From Candidatus Adiutrix sp. (GTDB taxonomy: Bacteria > Desulfobacterota > Desulfarculia > Adiutricales > Adiutricaceae): a stretch of 33,342 nucleotides of DNA. The notes beneath the pieces are model-generated. The model made no database searches, had not been told where the DNA came from, and saw only the letters and a program-made list of their open reading frames with translations. Position numbers and translations under genes: made by a program. Below, one piece after another: positions 24,985 to 33,342 of this stretch (the first letter of the stretch is position 1; each line of letters starts with the position of its first letter). Location of the stretch: positions 1-33,342 of the forward strand of contig JAISJK010000014.1 of assembly GCA_031261565.1 (NCBI GenBank), read 5' to 3'.

Positions 24985-27489
24985 TTATCCCGGCCCGGTC
25001 AGGATCACCTCTCCACCTCTCTCCCGGACTTCAAAGACAGCGGCTCCCTGCCGGTCCGTCCGCCAGGTTTCGGCCCCGGACTGGCGGGCCCGTTCCACTG
25101 CGGCCGGGTGGGGCAGGCCAAAGGCGTTGTGGCGGCCCACGCTGAAGACCACCCATTGGGGCCGAACCCTGGCCAGAAAAGCCGGGGTCAGGGACTGGCC
25201 GCTGCCGTGGTGGGGGCTGACCAGCACGGCGGCCCGCAAACCCGCCCCGTAACGCTCCACCAGGGCGGCCTCAACCTGGGGGCCGAGGTCGCCGCAGATG
25301 AGAAAAGTGGCCTCCCCCCAGCTGATTTTAAGGGCCAGACTGTGATCATTGGCCCAGTGGTCGCCGGAGGGCGTCTTTTCCGGCCAGTCATAATCCGGCG
25401 GCGGCCAGAGCAGCCTGACCTCGGCCGGGCCGAAACGGCGGCCCTGGTAGAGAGTTTTCAGCGCCGTCCGCTCACTCGCGGCCGAGGCCGCCAGGAACCG
25501 GCCGTAGAGGGGCGAATAATCCGGCGGCCAGGGGGCGCACCAGATTTCCCGGGGCCGAAAATTTTTGGTTAAACTGACCAGGCCCTTGAGATGATCCTGA
25601 TCCGGGTGGGTCAGGACGGCCAGGTCCAGGCGCTGGAGCCCCTGGCGCAGGAGATAGGGGGTGATGATCCTTTCACCGGGGTCGAAGTTGTAGCTGCCCC
25701 CGCCGTCCACCAGCATCTGGCGGCCGTTGGGCAACTGGAGATGAATGGCCGCCCCCTGGCCGACGTCAAGGACGGTGAAACGCAGAATGTTTCGCTCCCC
25801 AAGAGGGGCCAGCAGACCGGGCAGGAGGCCAGCCGCCAGGATGGCCAGGCTGAGCTTCAGGCGAGCTGGCCAGGGCCGGGCGCTGCGCAGCCAGACCCAG
25901 CCGGCCAGGTAATAGCCGGCCAGAAAGACCGGGCCGGGGGCCGGCCAGAGCTGGCCCGGGCCGGCCAGCTCAGACAGCCGCTCCAGGAGGGCCATCAGGC
26001 CCATCTGGCAGTGGCCGGCCCAGGCCAGGGGCCAACTGGCCAGGCCGGGGGAGCAGGGTAAAATAGCCATGCTTAAAAGTCCGGGCATCAAAACCAGGGC
26101 GGTGAGCAGGGGGGTGAAAACCAGATTGGCGGCCAGACCGGCCAGAGGCAGTCGGCCAAAGTGCCAGATCACCAGCGGGGCGCTTCCCAAAGTCCCGGCC
26201 AGGGCGGCCAGGCCGGTGTCGCGCAGGAAGGGCCAGCGGGAGGCGGCTTTAACCGGCCCCGGCCGAGCTCCGGGCTTGGGAGTGAAGACGGCCAGGAGGG
26301 CGGCTGTGGCCGCGAAACTCAGCTGAAAAGAGGCGGTGAAGAGGCGGGCGGGCTCGGCCAGCAAAATTGCCCAGGCGGCTACGGCCAGGATGTTCCAGGG
26401 GTCGTTGCGCCGCAGGGCCGGAATGGAAACGGCCGCCGCAATCATCATCACTGCGGCCCGGATGACCGGTGATTCCGAGCCGGCCAGGCCGGCGTAAAAC
26501 AGAGCCGGAATCAGGGCCAGCAGGGCGGAGGCCGGGGCCAGGAGGCCCCGGCTGGTCAGGCTCTTCAGGTGGCGCAGCCCCAGTCTGGCCAGCCAGAAAC
26601 ACAGTCCATACCAGACCGCCAGGTGGAGCCCGGACACGGACAAAATGTGGCTCAAACCCAGGGCCCGATAGGTTTCTTCGCTTTTTTCGCTCACCGCTCC
26701 GCGCTGACCGGCCAACTGGGCAGCCAGGAGCCCGGCGGCCGGCTCCGGCGTCCGCTCGTAAATAAATTGCAAAGATGCCCGGCGCCAGCGGGACAGGAAG
26801 CCGGCCGGGGCCGCTTTAGGCCAGGAGGTCACCAGTGATGGCGATTTGATGAAGCCGCCCGCCCAGAGACCCCGGGCGGCCCAGGCCTGGGCCGGATCGG
26901 GGGCACCGGGGTTGCGGAACCCGGCCAGAGGCTGGAGAGTCACCGGGGCCCGCAAATAATCCCCGACCTCAACCTTCAGGTGGCCGCCGACAGTGAGGCG
27001 GGTCGGCCCGCTGACCGGGGTGGTCGCCAAAGCGCCCTCCGGCCCGGGCCTGATTATTTCCCGGGCGGCCAGAAACAGATAGTAAGTCTGACCCGGCCGG
27101 CCGCCGGAACCCTCCAGCACCGTTCCCCCTAAAATGACCGGGTAGCCGTCGTTATCATCATCATCTGCGGTATAATTCAAAATATGATCAGGGGCCTCGG
27201 GCCGGGCCAGGGAGCGGCCGGTCAGGCCCAGGCCCAGGCTGACCACCGCCGGGATTAATAACAGAATCGACAGACTGGGCCAGGCCCGGAAAGGCCGGCA
27301 GCGCAAAAGGAGAGCGGGCAGGGCCAGAGTTGGCGCCCCGGCCAGAAACCAGCCGGGGGAGATGGCCTCAGAGGGCCAGCTGGCCCAGCCCAGGGCCACC
27401 CCGGCCAGATAAAAGGGCAGGAGCCAGATTAAGGGGCGGTCGGCCAGGGCCGCCTGAGGCCGACCGGGGCCGAATTTTAATGGCAACAT
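24985..27489 (-). CDS. comEC: ComEC/Rec2 DNA-uptake channel
   Basis: ComEC forms the inner-membrane channel for single-stranded DNA in natural transformation. The 834-aa protein has the complete three-part architecture: N-terminal membrane spans with a soluble OB-like region, the Competence domain (LSHILSVSGLHLAVW near 280) with many spans, and a C-terminal metallo-beta-lactamase-like domain (DVGQGAAIHLQLPNG, THPDQDHLKGL near 628, SPHHGSGQS). I prefer ATG 27489, with AGG five bases upstream, over GTG 27495. The ATG lies on top of the opposite-strand sigma-54 promoter. It converges with holB with no gap. ComM in the same window fits a competence role. Confidence 0.95.
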   Translation of the reverse strand: MLPLKFGPGRPQAALADRPLIWLLPFYLAGVALGWASWPSEAISPGWFLAGAPTLALPALLLRCRPFRAWPSLSILLLIPAVVSLGLGLTGRSLARPEAPDHILNYTADDDDNDGYPVILGGTVLEGSGGRPGQTYYLFLAAREIIRPGPEGALATTPVSGPTRLTVGGHLKVEVGDYLRAPVTLQPLAGFRNPGAPDPAQAWAARGLWAGGFIKSPSLVTSWPKAAPAGFLSRWRRASLQFIYERTPEPAAGLLAAQLAGQRGAVSEKSEETYRALGLSHILSVSGLHLAVWYGLCFWLARLGLRHLKSLTSRGLLAPASALLALIPALFYAGLAGSESPVIRAAVMMIAAAVSIPALRRNDPWNILAVAAWAILLAEPARLFTASFQLSFAATAALLAVFTPKPGARPGPVKAASRWPFLRDTGLAALAGTLGSAPLVIWHFGRLPLAGLAANLVFTPLLTALVLMPGLLSMAILPCSPGLASWPLAWAGHCQMGLMALLERLSELAGPGQLWPAPGPVFLAGYYLAGWVWLRSARPWPARLKLSLAILAAGLLPGLLAPLGERNILRFTVLDVGQGAAIHLQLPNGRQMLVDGGGSYNFDPGERIITPYLLRQGLQRLDLAVLTHPDQDHLKGLVSLTKNFRPREIWCAPWPPDYSPLYGRFLAASAASERTALKTLYQGRRFGPAEVRLLWPPPDYDWPEKTPSGDHWANDHSLALKISWGEATFLICGDLGPQVEAALVERYGAGLRAAVLVSPHHGSGQSLTPAFLARVRPQWVVFSVGRHNAFGLPHPAAVERARQSGAETWRTDRQGAAVFEVRERGGEVILTGPG

Positions 27490-27506
27490 TGGCACCTAAA
27501 TTGCAT
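27489..27506 (+). promoter_or_regulatory. Sigma-54 (-24/-12) promoter of the lytic transglycosylase gene
   Basis: The sequence TTGGCACCTAAATTGCAT has GG at 27491-27492 and GC at 27503-27504, separated by exactly ten bases, and matches the YTGGCACg-N4-TTGCW consensus at nearly every position. The predicted start is near 27516, leaving a ~55-base leader before ATG 27571. Sigma-54 promoters need an enhancer-binding activator; no such gene is in the window. Confidence 0.75.
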
Positions 27507-27570
27507 TCTTGTTGGCAGGTCAGTATTTGACCGCTGACCATCATTTCGCTCCAGCCGGAGAGAGGGAGAT

Positions 27571-28716
27571 ATGACCATGATGACTGATGTTCAGACCACA
27601 AGTCAACAGCTCAAAGAGGCCATGATCCAGAACAGCCTGAGACGCCACCCTCTGGCCGCCGGCCTGGGCCTGAGCGGCGGGCGCGGGCCGGAAGGCTTTA
27701 TGATCGGCGGTGAAACATCTATCCCGGCCCTGGGCCAGGGCAACACAGCCACCGGGTTTCAGGATCTCCTGGCCAATGTTGAGGCTAACGCCCAAGCGGC
27801 GGCCGCCGGAGCTCTCTCCAGCCGGCCGGTCGAGACCGGGCCCGCCCGCAACCTGGCTCAAGTCAAGGCCATGAATCTCCGCAATGAAATGCTGAGCGGC
27901 CTGATTGACCTGGATCAGGGCGGTGAAGACGGATCCAAGGGCCTGGTCGGCCATATGAACCTGGAGGCCCTGGTCAGCTCCGGCAATTTCGGCAATCTGC
28001 TCGGTCTGCGGGGGAGCCGGCCAGGGGTTGACACCGGAAAAACTTTCACTAAAGAGCAGATGAGTTCCTACCGTCAAAAAAATGGCCAGCTTAGATCGGA
28101 CAAGCAGGGGGCTAGTCTGGCCGGTTTCGATCTGGAGGCCGGTTTGAAAATGGCTTCCGGCCTGATCAAGCCGTCCAAGCCGCCCCAATCGCCCGACTCT
28201 GACCAGTGGATTGAAGACCCCCTGGCCACCGGCCGGCCTCTGGAGCAGGATCTGCCCGCCACCGCCGTATCCGCCTCGGCTGAGGAGGATGACGATGATT
28301 TCAGCCGCCGAGATCTGGAAGAACTGGTGGAGCAGGTCAGCCGGTCAGTGGGTCTGGATGCCAACCTGATTATGGCGGTCATCAAAACCGAGTCAAATTT
28401 CAACCACAAGGCGGTCTCCAAAGCCGGGGCCAAAGGCCTGATGCAGCTCATGCCCGGCACGGCCAAAGACCTGGGGGTCACTAATCCTTTTGACCCGGCG
28501 GAAAATGTCCGGGCCGGGGCGACTTACCTAAAAAGGATGCTGAACCGCCACAAGGGCAATATCAATAGCGCCCTGGCCGCCTACAACTGGGGCCCGGGCA
28601 ATTTTTCACGCTACGGCCAGGGCGGTAATATGCCCGGCGAAACCAGGCGTTACATTAAACAGGTCAATCAGCACTACGCCAGTTTCAAAAAGGCCGACAA
28701 CGGCGCTCAGGCTTAA
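27571..28716 (+). CDS. Lytic transglycosylase (SLT domain) with long unstructured N-terminus
   Basis: The C-terminal ~130 residues of this 381-aa protein are an SLT/goose-lysozyme-like domain. Its catalytic Glu274 lies in IKTESNFN, followed by [29 protein letters not shown] and [10 protein letters not shown]. It should cleave peptidoglycan glycan strands. The first ~240 residues are low in hydrophobic structure, with no signal peptide or lipobox, so export must use another route. Flagellar rod/hook assembly enzymes of the FlgJ type use the flagellar export system, and the sigma-54 promoter upstream would fit flagellar regulation; both points are inference. GAGGGAG precedes ATG 27571 at good spacing. 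The stop codon shares the TTAA palindrome with the convergent LRR gene. Confidence 0.88.
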   Translation: MTMMTDVQTTSQQLKEAMIQNSLRRHPLAAGLGLSGGRGPEGFMIGGETSIPALGQGNTATGFQDLLANVEANAQAAAAGALSSRPVETGPARNLAQVKAMNLRNEMLSGLIDLDQGGEDGSKGLVGHMNLEALVSSGNFGNLLGLRGSRPGVDTGKTFTKEQMSSYRQKNGQLRSDKQGASLAGFDLEAGLKMASGLIKPSKPPQSPDSDQWIEDPLATGRPLEQDLPATAVSASAEEDDDDFSRRDLEELVEQVSRSVGLDANLIMAVIKTESNFNHKAVSKAGAKGLMQLMPGTAKDLGVTNPFDPAENVRAGATYLKRMLNRHKGNINSALAAYNWGPGNFSRYGQGGNMPGETRRYIKQVNQHYASFKKADNGAQA

Positions 28717-30182
28717 TCGTCGCTTCTTTCCGGCCCGGGGCTGAAGAGGGCCTGGAGAGCCCTGACCCGCCCGGGGTCGGCGGCCGGCGCCTCCACATAG
28801 CCCCGGCTGGTCAATTCCCTGACCAATTCCCGGTTTCCCGGCCTCTTTAAAGTCTCCGGCTCGGCGGTCACCCCCTCCACTATCAGGAAATAGCCGGTGG
28901 TGGACGAGGCCCCGGCTATCCGGCTCAGTTCGCCGCTGGTCAGGGTCAGACGGTAGAGGCCGGGGCGCTGAAAGGTCAGGCGGCCGGGCTGGCCGGCCTT
29001 TTCCGGCGGGGCATAGGCGGCCCCGCCCGGGTCATCGCCCAGCACCCGTCCGTCACTGGCCACCTCCCCGATCAGGGCGTCTTCCGGCGGAACATCAAAG
29101 CGGTCAAGTTTGCTCAGGAGTTGAACCCTCAGCCCGAAATAGACGTATTGCTGATCGCGCAGAGAGAGGTTGACTCCCTCGGGCAGGGCCCCCAGCACGG
29201 TTTTCATGGCTTTTAAGGGGAGGCAGTTGTTTTGCAGCTCCACCACAGTCAGATTTTCCAGACCGGCCAGCGCGGCCACCGGGAAGCGGGCCAGGTGGTT
29301 GCCGGAGAGGTCGAGGAGTTTGAGGGCTTTCAGTCCGGCCAGGGCGGCCGGGGCCAGGCGGGTGAGGCGGTTATGGCCCAGGTCTAGAATTTCCAGCCGG
29401 GTCAGGCCGTTAAACAGCCCCTCGCCGATTTCGGTCAGGCGGTTGTCCGACAGTTGCAGAGAGACCAGAGTTTTCAGCGGGGCCAGGAGCCCCGGTTTTA
29501 TTTCGGCCAGGCGGTTGCGGCTCAGATTCAGGGTTTCCAGGGCGGTCAGGGCCGGCAGCGCCAACCCGGCCAGGGTTTCAATCTGGTTGTGGCGCAGATC
29601 AAGGCTGACCAGGGGGGGCCGGGCCGGCCAGGAGCCCTGGAGCCTGGTCAGGCCGCCCCCGGTCAGGGTCAGGCTCAGAAGGCGGCTCAGGCCGGAAATG
29701 GTCAGGCTGGCGAAGGGGTTGCCCTCGGATTTAAACTCGGTCAGGGCGTCAGCCCCGGAGATGTCCAGGTCGCCGGTCAGGCCCAGCGGCTCCAGGGTCA
29801 GGCGGCTCAGGCGGCCTTCGGGGTCGGCCTCCAGGCCCTCCCCGGACAGATCCTCGGAACCGAACCACTTCAGTCGGCCGTCAGGGTCGTTTTGGTGCCT
29901 CAGTTTTTTTAAGAGGGCCACATCCCCCGGGTCAGTGACCAGATGGGGCACCCGGCTTTTCGACAGAGAAGTCTGCACTTCTTCAGGATAGATGGTCAGG
30001 GCCGGGACGGCTTCGGCCGGCATCTCAGAGAGGCCCCCTAAACCAGGCGGGGGGGTGGTGGGCGGCAGGGGCGCCCCCGCCGGGGCCTGGGCGGCCAGGC
30101 TGGCTGGAGCGGCCAAAGCCAGGCCGCAGAGCAGGAGCAGGGCGAGAGCGGGCCGGCGATTCTGATTCCTGAAGCATCGCAT
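28713..30182 (-). CDS. Secreted leucine-rich-repeat protein (longer 23-24-residue repeats)
   Basis: A 489-aa protein counted from ATG 30182, which gives a good signal peptide (basic start, then [19 protein letters not shown]). An ATG at 30227 would place 15 residues before it and is unlikely. A Pro-rich stretch and a cap containing RLKWF lead into about eight to nine LRRs. The later ones follow the longer LxxLxxLxLSxNxLxxI form rather than the 21-residue form of the two LRR proteins at 16.5-19.5 kb. The C-terminal region (NNCLPLKAM, later [18 protein letters not shown]) is clearly related to theirs, followed by an extra tail of about 50 residues. It is monocistronic as far as visible. Partner and function are unknown. 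Confidence 0.88.
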   Translation of the reverse strand: MRCFRNQNRRPALALLLLCGLALAAPASLAAQAPAGAPLPPTTPPPGLGGLSEMPAEAVPALTIYPEEVQTSLSKSRVPHLVTDPGDVALLKKLRHQNDPDGRLKWFGSEDLSGEGLEADPEGRLSRLTLEPLGLTGDLDISGADALTEFKSEGNPFASLTISGLSRLLSLTLTGGGLTRLQGSWPARPPLVSLDLRHNQIETLAGLALPALTALETLNLSRNRLAEIKPGLLAPLKTLVSLQLSDNRLTEIGEGLFNGLTRLEILDLGHNRLTRLAPAALAGLKALKLLDLSGNHLARFPVAALAGLENLTVVELQNNCLPLKAMKTVLGALPEGVNLSLRDQQYVYFGLRVQLLSKLDRFDVPPEDALIGEVASDGRVLGDDPGGAAYAPPEKAGQPGRLTFQRPGLYRLTLTSGELSRIAGASSTTGYFLIVEGVTAEPETLKRPGNRELVRELTSRGYVEAPAADPGRVRALQALFSPGPERSDD

Positions 30183-30234
30183 AATAGTCCCAGAATACAA
30201 TTGGGGCCGGTAACTGTCAACCGGCAATGATGAT

Positions 30235-30264
30235 TTGCCACCAGCCGGATCAATATGTTAGACT
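30235..30264 (+). promoter_or_regulatory. Possible extended -10 promoter upstream of the sstT remnant
   Basis: TTGCCA (30235-30240) matches five of six -35 positions. After 18 bases comes TAGACT (30259-30264), preceded by TG at 30256-30257, an extended -10. It would drive the sstT remnant and probably cobO downstream. Confidence 0.4.
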
Positions 30265-30305
30265 GCTCCTCTAGCGCCGGATCACCTAAACCTGGGAGAC
30301 ACATT

Positions 30306-31416
30306 ATGCGGTTTTTGAAAAAATTGGCCTCAGACTGGAACAGGCTAAGCCTCATTTTACGCATTGTTTTAGGGCTGCTGGCCGGCTCGGCGGCCGGCTT
30401 GGCCTTCAGCGAGACGAGCAACCCGGAATGGCAGTGCCTGGGGCTCTTGGGCGATCTTTATATCGGCCTCTTAAAAGCTATCGCTCCGGTTCTGGTTTTT
30501 GTTCTGGTGATAAGCGCGATTTCCTGCGGCGGCCGGGCTCGGGAAAAAAAAGGCAATATAAGAAATATCATAATTTTGTATGTGACAAGCTCCTTTTGCG
30601 CGGCGGTCTTTGCCGTGGCCTGCAGTTTCGTTTACCGGGTGACCTTGCCCGGATTACACCCGGATCCAACCTTGGCCAGCGTGGAGACCAATCTGTGGAA
30701 AAGCATTTCCAAGGTGCTGTCCAATGTCGTCTCCAATCCCATAGCCGGCCTCGCCAATGGAGATTATCTGCCCATCCTTTTTTGGGCCTGTGTCCTGGGG
30801 GGGGGTCTCAGAAAAGCCTCCGACCAGACCAAAACAGCCTTAAACGATGTGGCTGACGCAGTAACCGGAGCGGTGCAACTGGTCATCTCCTTTGCTCCCT
30901 TTGGCGTGCTGGGATTGATTTTCACCGCTATTTCCACCAGCGGCCTGGCCATCTTCGTTGACTACGGAAAATTAATCATCCTGCTGGTTATAGCCATATT
31001 GTTTGTGGCTCTGGTAATCAACCCGATTATAGCGGCTTTTTGCCTGCGGAAAAATCCTTACCCGCTTGTTTTCAAATGCCTTAAGTACAGCGGCCTCAAC
31101 GCCTTTTTTACCCGTAGCTCGGCGGCCAATATCCCGGTCAATCTGGAGCTTTGCAAGAGCCTGGGGCTCAGTGAGGAAGACTATTCCGTGACCATACCCC
31201 TGCGGGACAGCCGGCACGGCCGGCGGATCGCTGATGCTGATCCCACTGGCCTGCGAGATGTTTGGGATTCCAGTGGACATAGCCTGGTTCACCGTGGGCG
31301 TGGGCGCCCAGATCGGCGTTATTCAGGACTCCTGCGAAACAGCCCTCAATTCGTCATCTGATGTTTTGTTCACTGCGGCCGCTGAGTTTCGGCACAGACG
31401 GCTTTTGAAGATCTAG
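30306..31416 (+). pseudogene. sstT: Serine/threonine:sodium symporter SstT, broken by an internal deletion
   Basis: From ATG 30306 (GGGAG upstream) the frame encodes a dicarboxylate/amino acid:cation symporter closely resembling SstT. The first ~300 residues are convincing, including the FFTRSSAANIPVNLELCKSLGL motif. At about 31200 the frame leaves the family after YSVTIPL and runs into unrelated residues until the stop at 31361. In another frame, from about 31201, the family sequence resumes ([18 protein letters not shown], then [18 protein letters not shown]) and ends at 31416. By comparison with remembered SstT sequences, about 44 residues that include the GATINMAG substrate/sodium-binding motif are missing, i.e. 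about 134 bp. That deletion also shifts the frame. The transporter should therefore be inactive unless this is an assembly error. A nine-G tract also lies in the gene (30797-30805). Confidence 0.88.
30797..30805 (+). repeat. Nine-G homopolymer within sstT
   Basis: Nine consecutive G residues encode Gly-Gly-Gly within CVLGGGLRKAS. The frame is intact across this tract. Such runs are prone to slippage and to sequencing error. Confidence 0.9.
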
Positions 31417-31429
31417 AAGGGCGGGCGCG

Positions 31430-31957
31430 ATGAGCACTAAAGGGTTGGTACTGGTCAATACCGGGCCGGGCAAGGGCAAAACCACGGCCGCTCTGGGCGT
31501 GGCCGTCCGGGCTCTGGGGCAGGGGTTTAAAGTGGCTTTCCTGCAATTCATCAAAAACCAGGAAACAGGCGAGAGCCGGTTTTTAAAGGAATACGCTGAA
31601 AATCATCCGGGCCGCCTCTATTATAACCGCCTGGGCCTGGGTTTAATCCTGGGTCAGCCCTCGGCCGGGGATCGGGCTCAGGCTGAGGCGGCCCTCAAGG
31701 CCGCCGGGGAGCTCCTGGCCGGGGATTATGACCTGGTGGTGCTCGATGAAATCTGTGTGGCCGTCTCTCTGGGGCTGATTGAGGCCCAGGCCGTGGCCGG
31801 GCTGATTACCAGCCGGCCGCCCCGCTTGAATCTCATTTTGACCGGGCGGGGCTGCCCGCCCGAAATCATTGACCTGGCCGATACCGTGACCGAGATGACC
31901 CTGGTCAAACACGCTTATCAGGCGGGCCTCCCGGCCAGCCGGGGTATTGAATTTTAA
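31430..31957 (+). CDS. cobO: Cob(I)yrinic acid a,c-diamide adenosyltransferase
   Basis: This enzyme (CobA/CobO/BtuR family) transfers the adenosyl group of ATP to cobalt in corrinoids, making adenosylcobalamin or its precursors. The 175-aa length is typical. The P-loop GPGKGKTT sits at 12-19 and is followed by VAFLQFIKN. The Asp-rich strand reads YDLVVLDEICVAV, and the C-terminal signature LTGRGCPPEIIDLADTVTEM is followed by VKHAYQAG and GIEF. Start ATG 31430 has AGGGCGGG upstream. It lies 13 bases after the sstT remnant, so it may depend on the same promoter. I saw no cobalamin riboswitch in the short upstream space and no other cobalamin gene. Confidence 0.93.
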   Translation: MSTKGLVLVNTGPGKGKTTAALGVAVRALGQGFKVAFLQFIKNQETGESRFLKEYAENHPGRLYYNRLGLGLILGQPSAGDRAQAEAALKAAGELLAGDYDLVVLDEICVAVSLGLIEAQAVAGLITSRPPRLNLILTGRGCPPEIIDLADTVTEMTLVKHAYQAGLPASRGIEF

Positions 31958-31965
31958 CAGCCTCC

Positions 31966-33342
31966 ATGGGTCAGGCCGCCCTGATAATCGCCCTCGGTCT
32001 GCTCCCGGCCTTTCAGCCGGGGCCTGATCTGGCCCCTCGCCCCCTGATGTGGGAAACCCCGGTCTCCTGGAATGTCCCTCCGCCCCCGGCCGCCCCGGGT
32101 CTGGCCGGAAGCCCGGAGCTGGAGTCAATCCTGGCCCGGGCCGCCCTCCAACTGTCGGCCGGCGACCTGAAAAGCGCCCAGACCGATTATGAAAAAATCC
32201 TGGCCTCGCCCAACCGCACCGCCCCCAGGGCTCTGGCCCTGGCCGGTTATAAAAACGTGTTGCGCCGACGGATCGCCGGCGGCGAAAAATTTCTTTACCG
32301 CCACCTGATTCAGGCTCTGAAGGATGAATGGCGGCTGAGCGAGGCCCTGGCCCTGCTGCCGGTCATTGGGGCTGACCCGGCCGCGCCGGAGGAAGTTAAA
32401 AAATTTATCCGGTCTCAGGCGCCGATCCTGGCTCTGCGCCTGGGCCGCTACGACCAGGCGGCGGCCTGGTGGGCCCGGCCGGCCGGCCGTCAGGAAGCCG
32501 GGTGGCTGGCCCGGACTGAGCAGCGCCGGGGCCGCTTTGGCCGGGCCGCTGAAATCTGGCTGGGTTTGGCCCCCAAAGCCGGTAAAAGTCCCGGTCAGGA
32601 GGTGGTGACCGCCTGGACTTGCCTGGCCAAGGGCGGCCTTTTCCCGGAAGCCGCCCAACTGGCCGAGAAATATCCGGCCCTGAAAAAAGCGGCTGATTAC
32701 TCCTGGCGGATGGGGCTGGCCGCCCTGGCCGCCGGCGATCTGGCTCAGGCGGAAATATATTTTAAGGCGGTTCTGGCCGAGGGAAAAGCTCAAAAGCCCC
32801 GGCAGCCCGGGGCCCGCTATTTTCTGGCCCGCACCCTGGCCGAGGCCGGCCGGGCGCCGGAAGCTTTAGCCATCTATGCCGAGCTGGCCGAGGGGCCGTT
32901 TAATTATTATCATGTCCTGGCCAGAGGCCGTCTGGCCCTCCAGGCCGCGCCCCCTCAACTGGCCGGCCGCCTGGCGGCTCTTTTGGAGACCGGCCCGGCC
33001 GGCCGGGATCAGGACAGCCTGGGCTATCACCTCTGGATTACCGAAAAGGCTCTCAGCCGGGAGGGTATGGAATCCTCAGCCCGCTATCTGCTGGAGTCGG
33101 AGCCGGCCAAGCCGGGGAAGGGAGGGGCCTTTCCAGCCGGGCTGGCGCGGCTGGTCGGCCAGGGGCAATGGGCTGAGGTTTCGGATCTCCTGAAAAAAAA
33201 TCCGGGCGATTTGGCCGCCCTCCGGCCGCTCCAGCCCGCCCTGGCCGCCTCTCTGGCCGCCTGGCGCAGCGACTATCGCCAGGCCGTCAGCTATCTGGCC
33301 GACCTGCCCAGCCCTGATCCCAAAGGGCTGAAAAAATGGAGC
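31966..33342 (+). CDS. Helical-repeat protein, probably N-terminal part of a soluble lytic transglycosylase; runs off the window
   Basis: From ATG 31966 the frame stays open for 459 codons to the last base, so the 3' end is missing. It begins with a weak hydrophobic stretch (AALIIALGLLPAF), a possible but poor signal peptide. The remainder is an Ala/Leu-rich helical array with TPR-like helix pairs (for example SAGDLKSAQTDYEKIL, ALAIYAELAEGPFNYYHVLA). The FNYYHVLARGRLAL segment resembles the FYGxLAxxRL motif in the alpha-superhelix of Slt70-type lytic transglycosylases. The closing region (SYLADLPSPDPKGLKKWS) resembles the stretch that precedes their catalytic domain. That catalytic domain would lie outside the window, so the function is unconfirmed. 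It starts 8 bases after the cobO stop. Confidence 0.65.
   Translation, partial: MGQAALIIALGLLPAFQPGPDLAPRPLMWETPVSWNVPPPPAAPGLAGSPELESILARAALQLSAGDLKSAQTDYEKILASPNRTAPRALALAGYKNVLRRRIAGGEKFLYRHLIQALKDEWRLSEALALLPVIGADPAAPEEVKKFIRSQAPILALRLGRYDQAAAWWARPAGRQEAGWLARTEQRRGRFGRAAEIWLGLAPKAGKSPGQEVVTAWTCLAKGGLFPEAAQLAEKYPALKKAADYSWRMGLAALAAGDLAQAEIYFKAVLAEGKAQKPRQPGARYFLARTLAEAGRAPEALAIYAELAEGPFNYYHVLARGRLALQAAPPQLAGRLAALLETGPAGRDQDSLGYHLWITEKALSREGMESSARYLLESEPAKPGKGGAFPAGLARLVGQGQWAEVSDLLKKNPGDLAALRPLQPALAASLAAWRSDYRQAVSYLADLPSPDPKGLKKWS

Noticed and set aside
31234-31416. Short independent gene starting at ATG 31234
   Set aside because: Its product is the displaced C-terminus of SstT, and family sequence continues upstream of the ATG in the same frame, so it is part of the pseudogene.
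31417-31429. Cobalamin riboswitch before cobO
   Set aside because: The gap is only 13 bases and holds just a ribosome-binding site; no riboswitch structure is visible upstream.

Overview
The window is gene-dense, high-GC bacterial chromosome from a Gram-negative organism. A deltaproteobacterial (Desulfobacterota-like) source fits best: it has a DHH-CBS-tRNA nucleotidyltransferase fusion, an rnhB-yraN-rsmI neighbourhood, a Cache hybrid kinase next to an HD-GYP regulator, and Rnf-type proteins. This assignment is inferred from gene families; no rRNA gene is present to confirm it. The leucine-rich-repeat (LRR) proteins carry a C-terminal module that I recall from host-associated bacteria, so a gut or host lifestyle is possible but unproven.

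Layout. 1-4.8 kb: a lower-GC accessory block with two tandem Hanks-type Ser/Thr kinases (one kinase-RDD, cut by the window start; one kinase-TM-Sel1) and an AlbA_2/ATPase regulator that looks truncated at its C-terminus. 4.8-8.4 kb (minus): DHH-CBS-tRNA nucleotidyltransferase and a XerC/D recombinase. 8.5-12.7 kb (plus): an RNase HII-YraN fusion, rsmI, and a compact two-gene Rnf-like unit (an RnfC-like protein, then a membrane protein fused to an RnfB-type polyferredoxin). 12.6-22.8 kb (minus): one tightly coupled run of eight genes: a 198-aa unknown, a 90-aa unknown, M23 peptidase, comM/yifB, a secreted LRR protein, an LRR protein without a signal peptide, REC-HD-GYP, and a Cache hybrid histidine kinase. 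22.9-25.0 kb (plus): a YhaM-type OB-HD nuclease and holB. 25.0-27.5 kb (minus): comEC. 27.5-28.7 kb (plus): a lytic transglycosylase behind a near-perfect sigma-54 promoter. 28.7-30.2 kb (minus): a third LRR protein. 30.3-33.3 kb (plus): an sstT pseudogene with an internal deletion, cobO, and the start of a large helical-repeat protein, possibly Slt70-like, that runs off the window.

How the genes work together. ComM and ComEC both serve DNA uptake and recombination. The LRR-LRR-HD-GYP-kinase run has 4-nt or similarly short junctions, which suggests surface sensing coupled to cyclic-di-GMP turnover. The Rnf-like pair has the iron-sulfur parts of an electron-transfer complex but neither RnfA, RnfE nor RnfG, and is the strongest candidate for an undescribed system here.

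No rRNA, tRNA, CRISPR array, insertion sequence or origin was seen, and no stretch over 300 bases lacks a gene. Convergent gene pairs abut or overlap at their stop codons, leaving almost no room for terminators.
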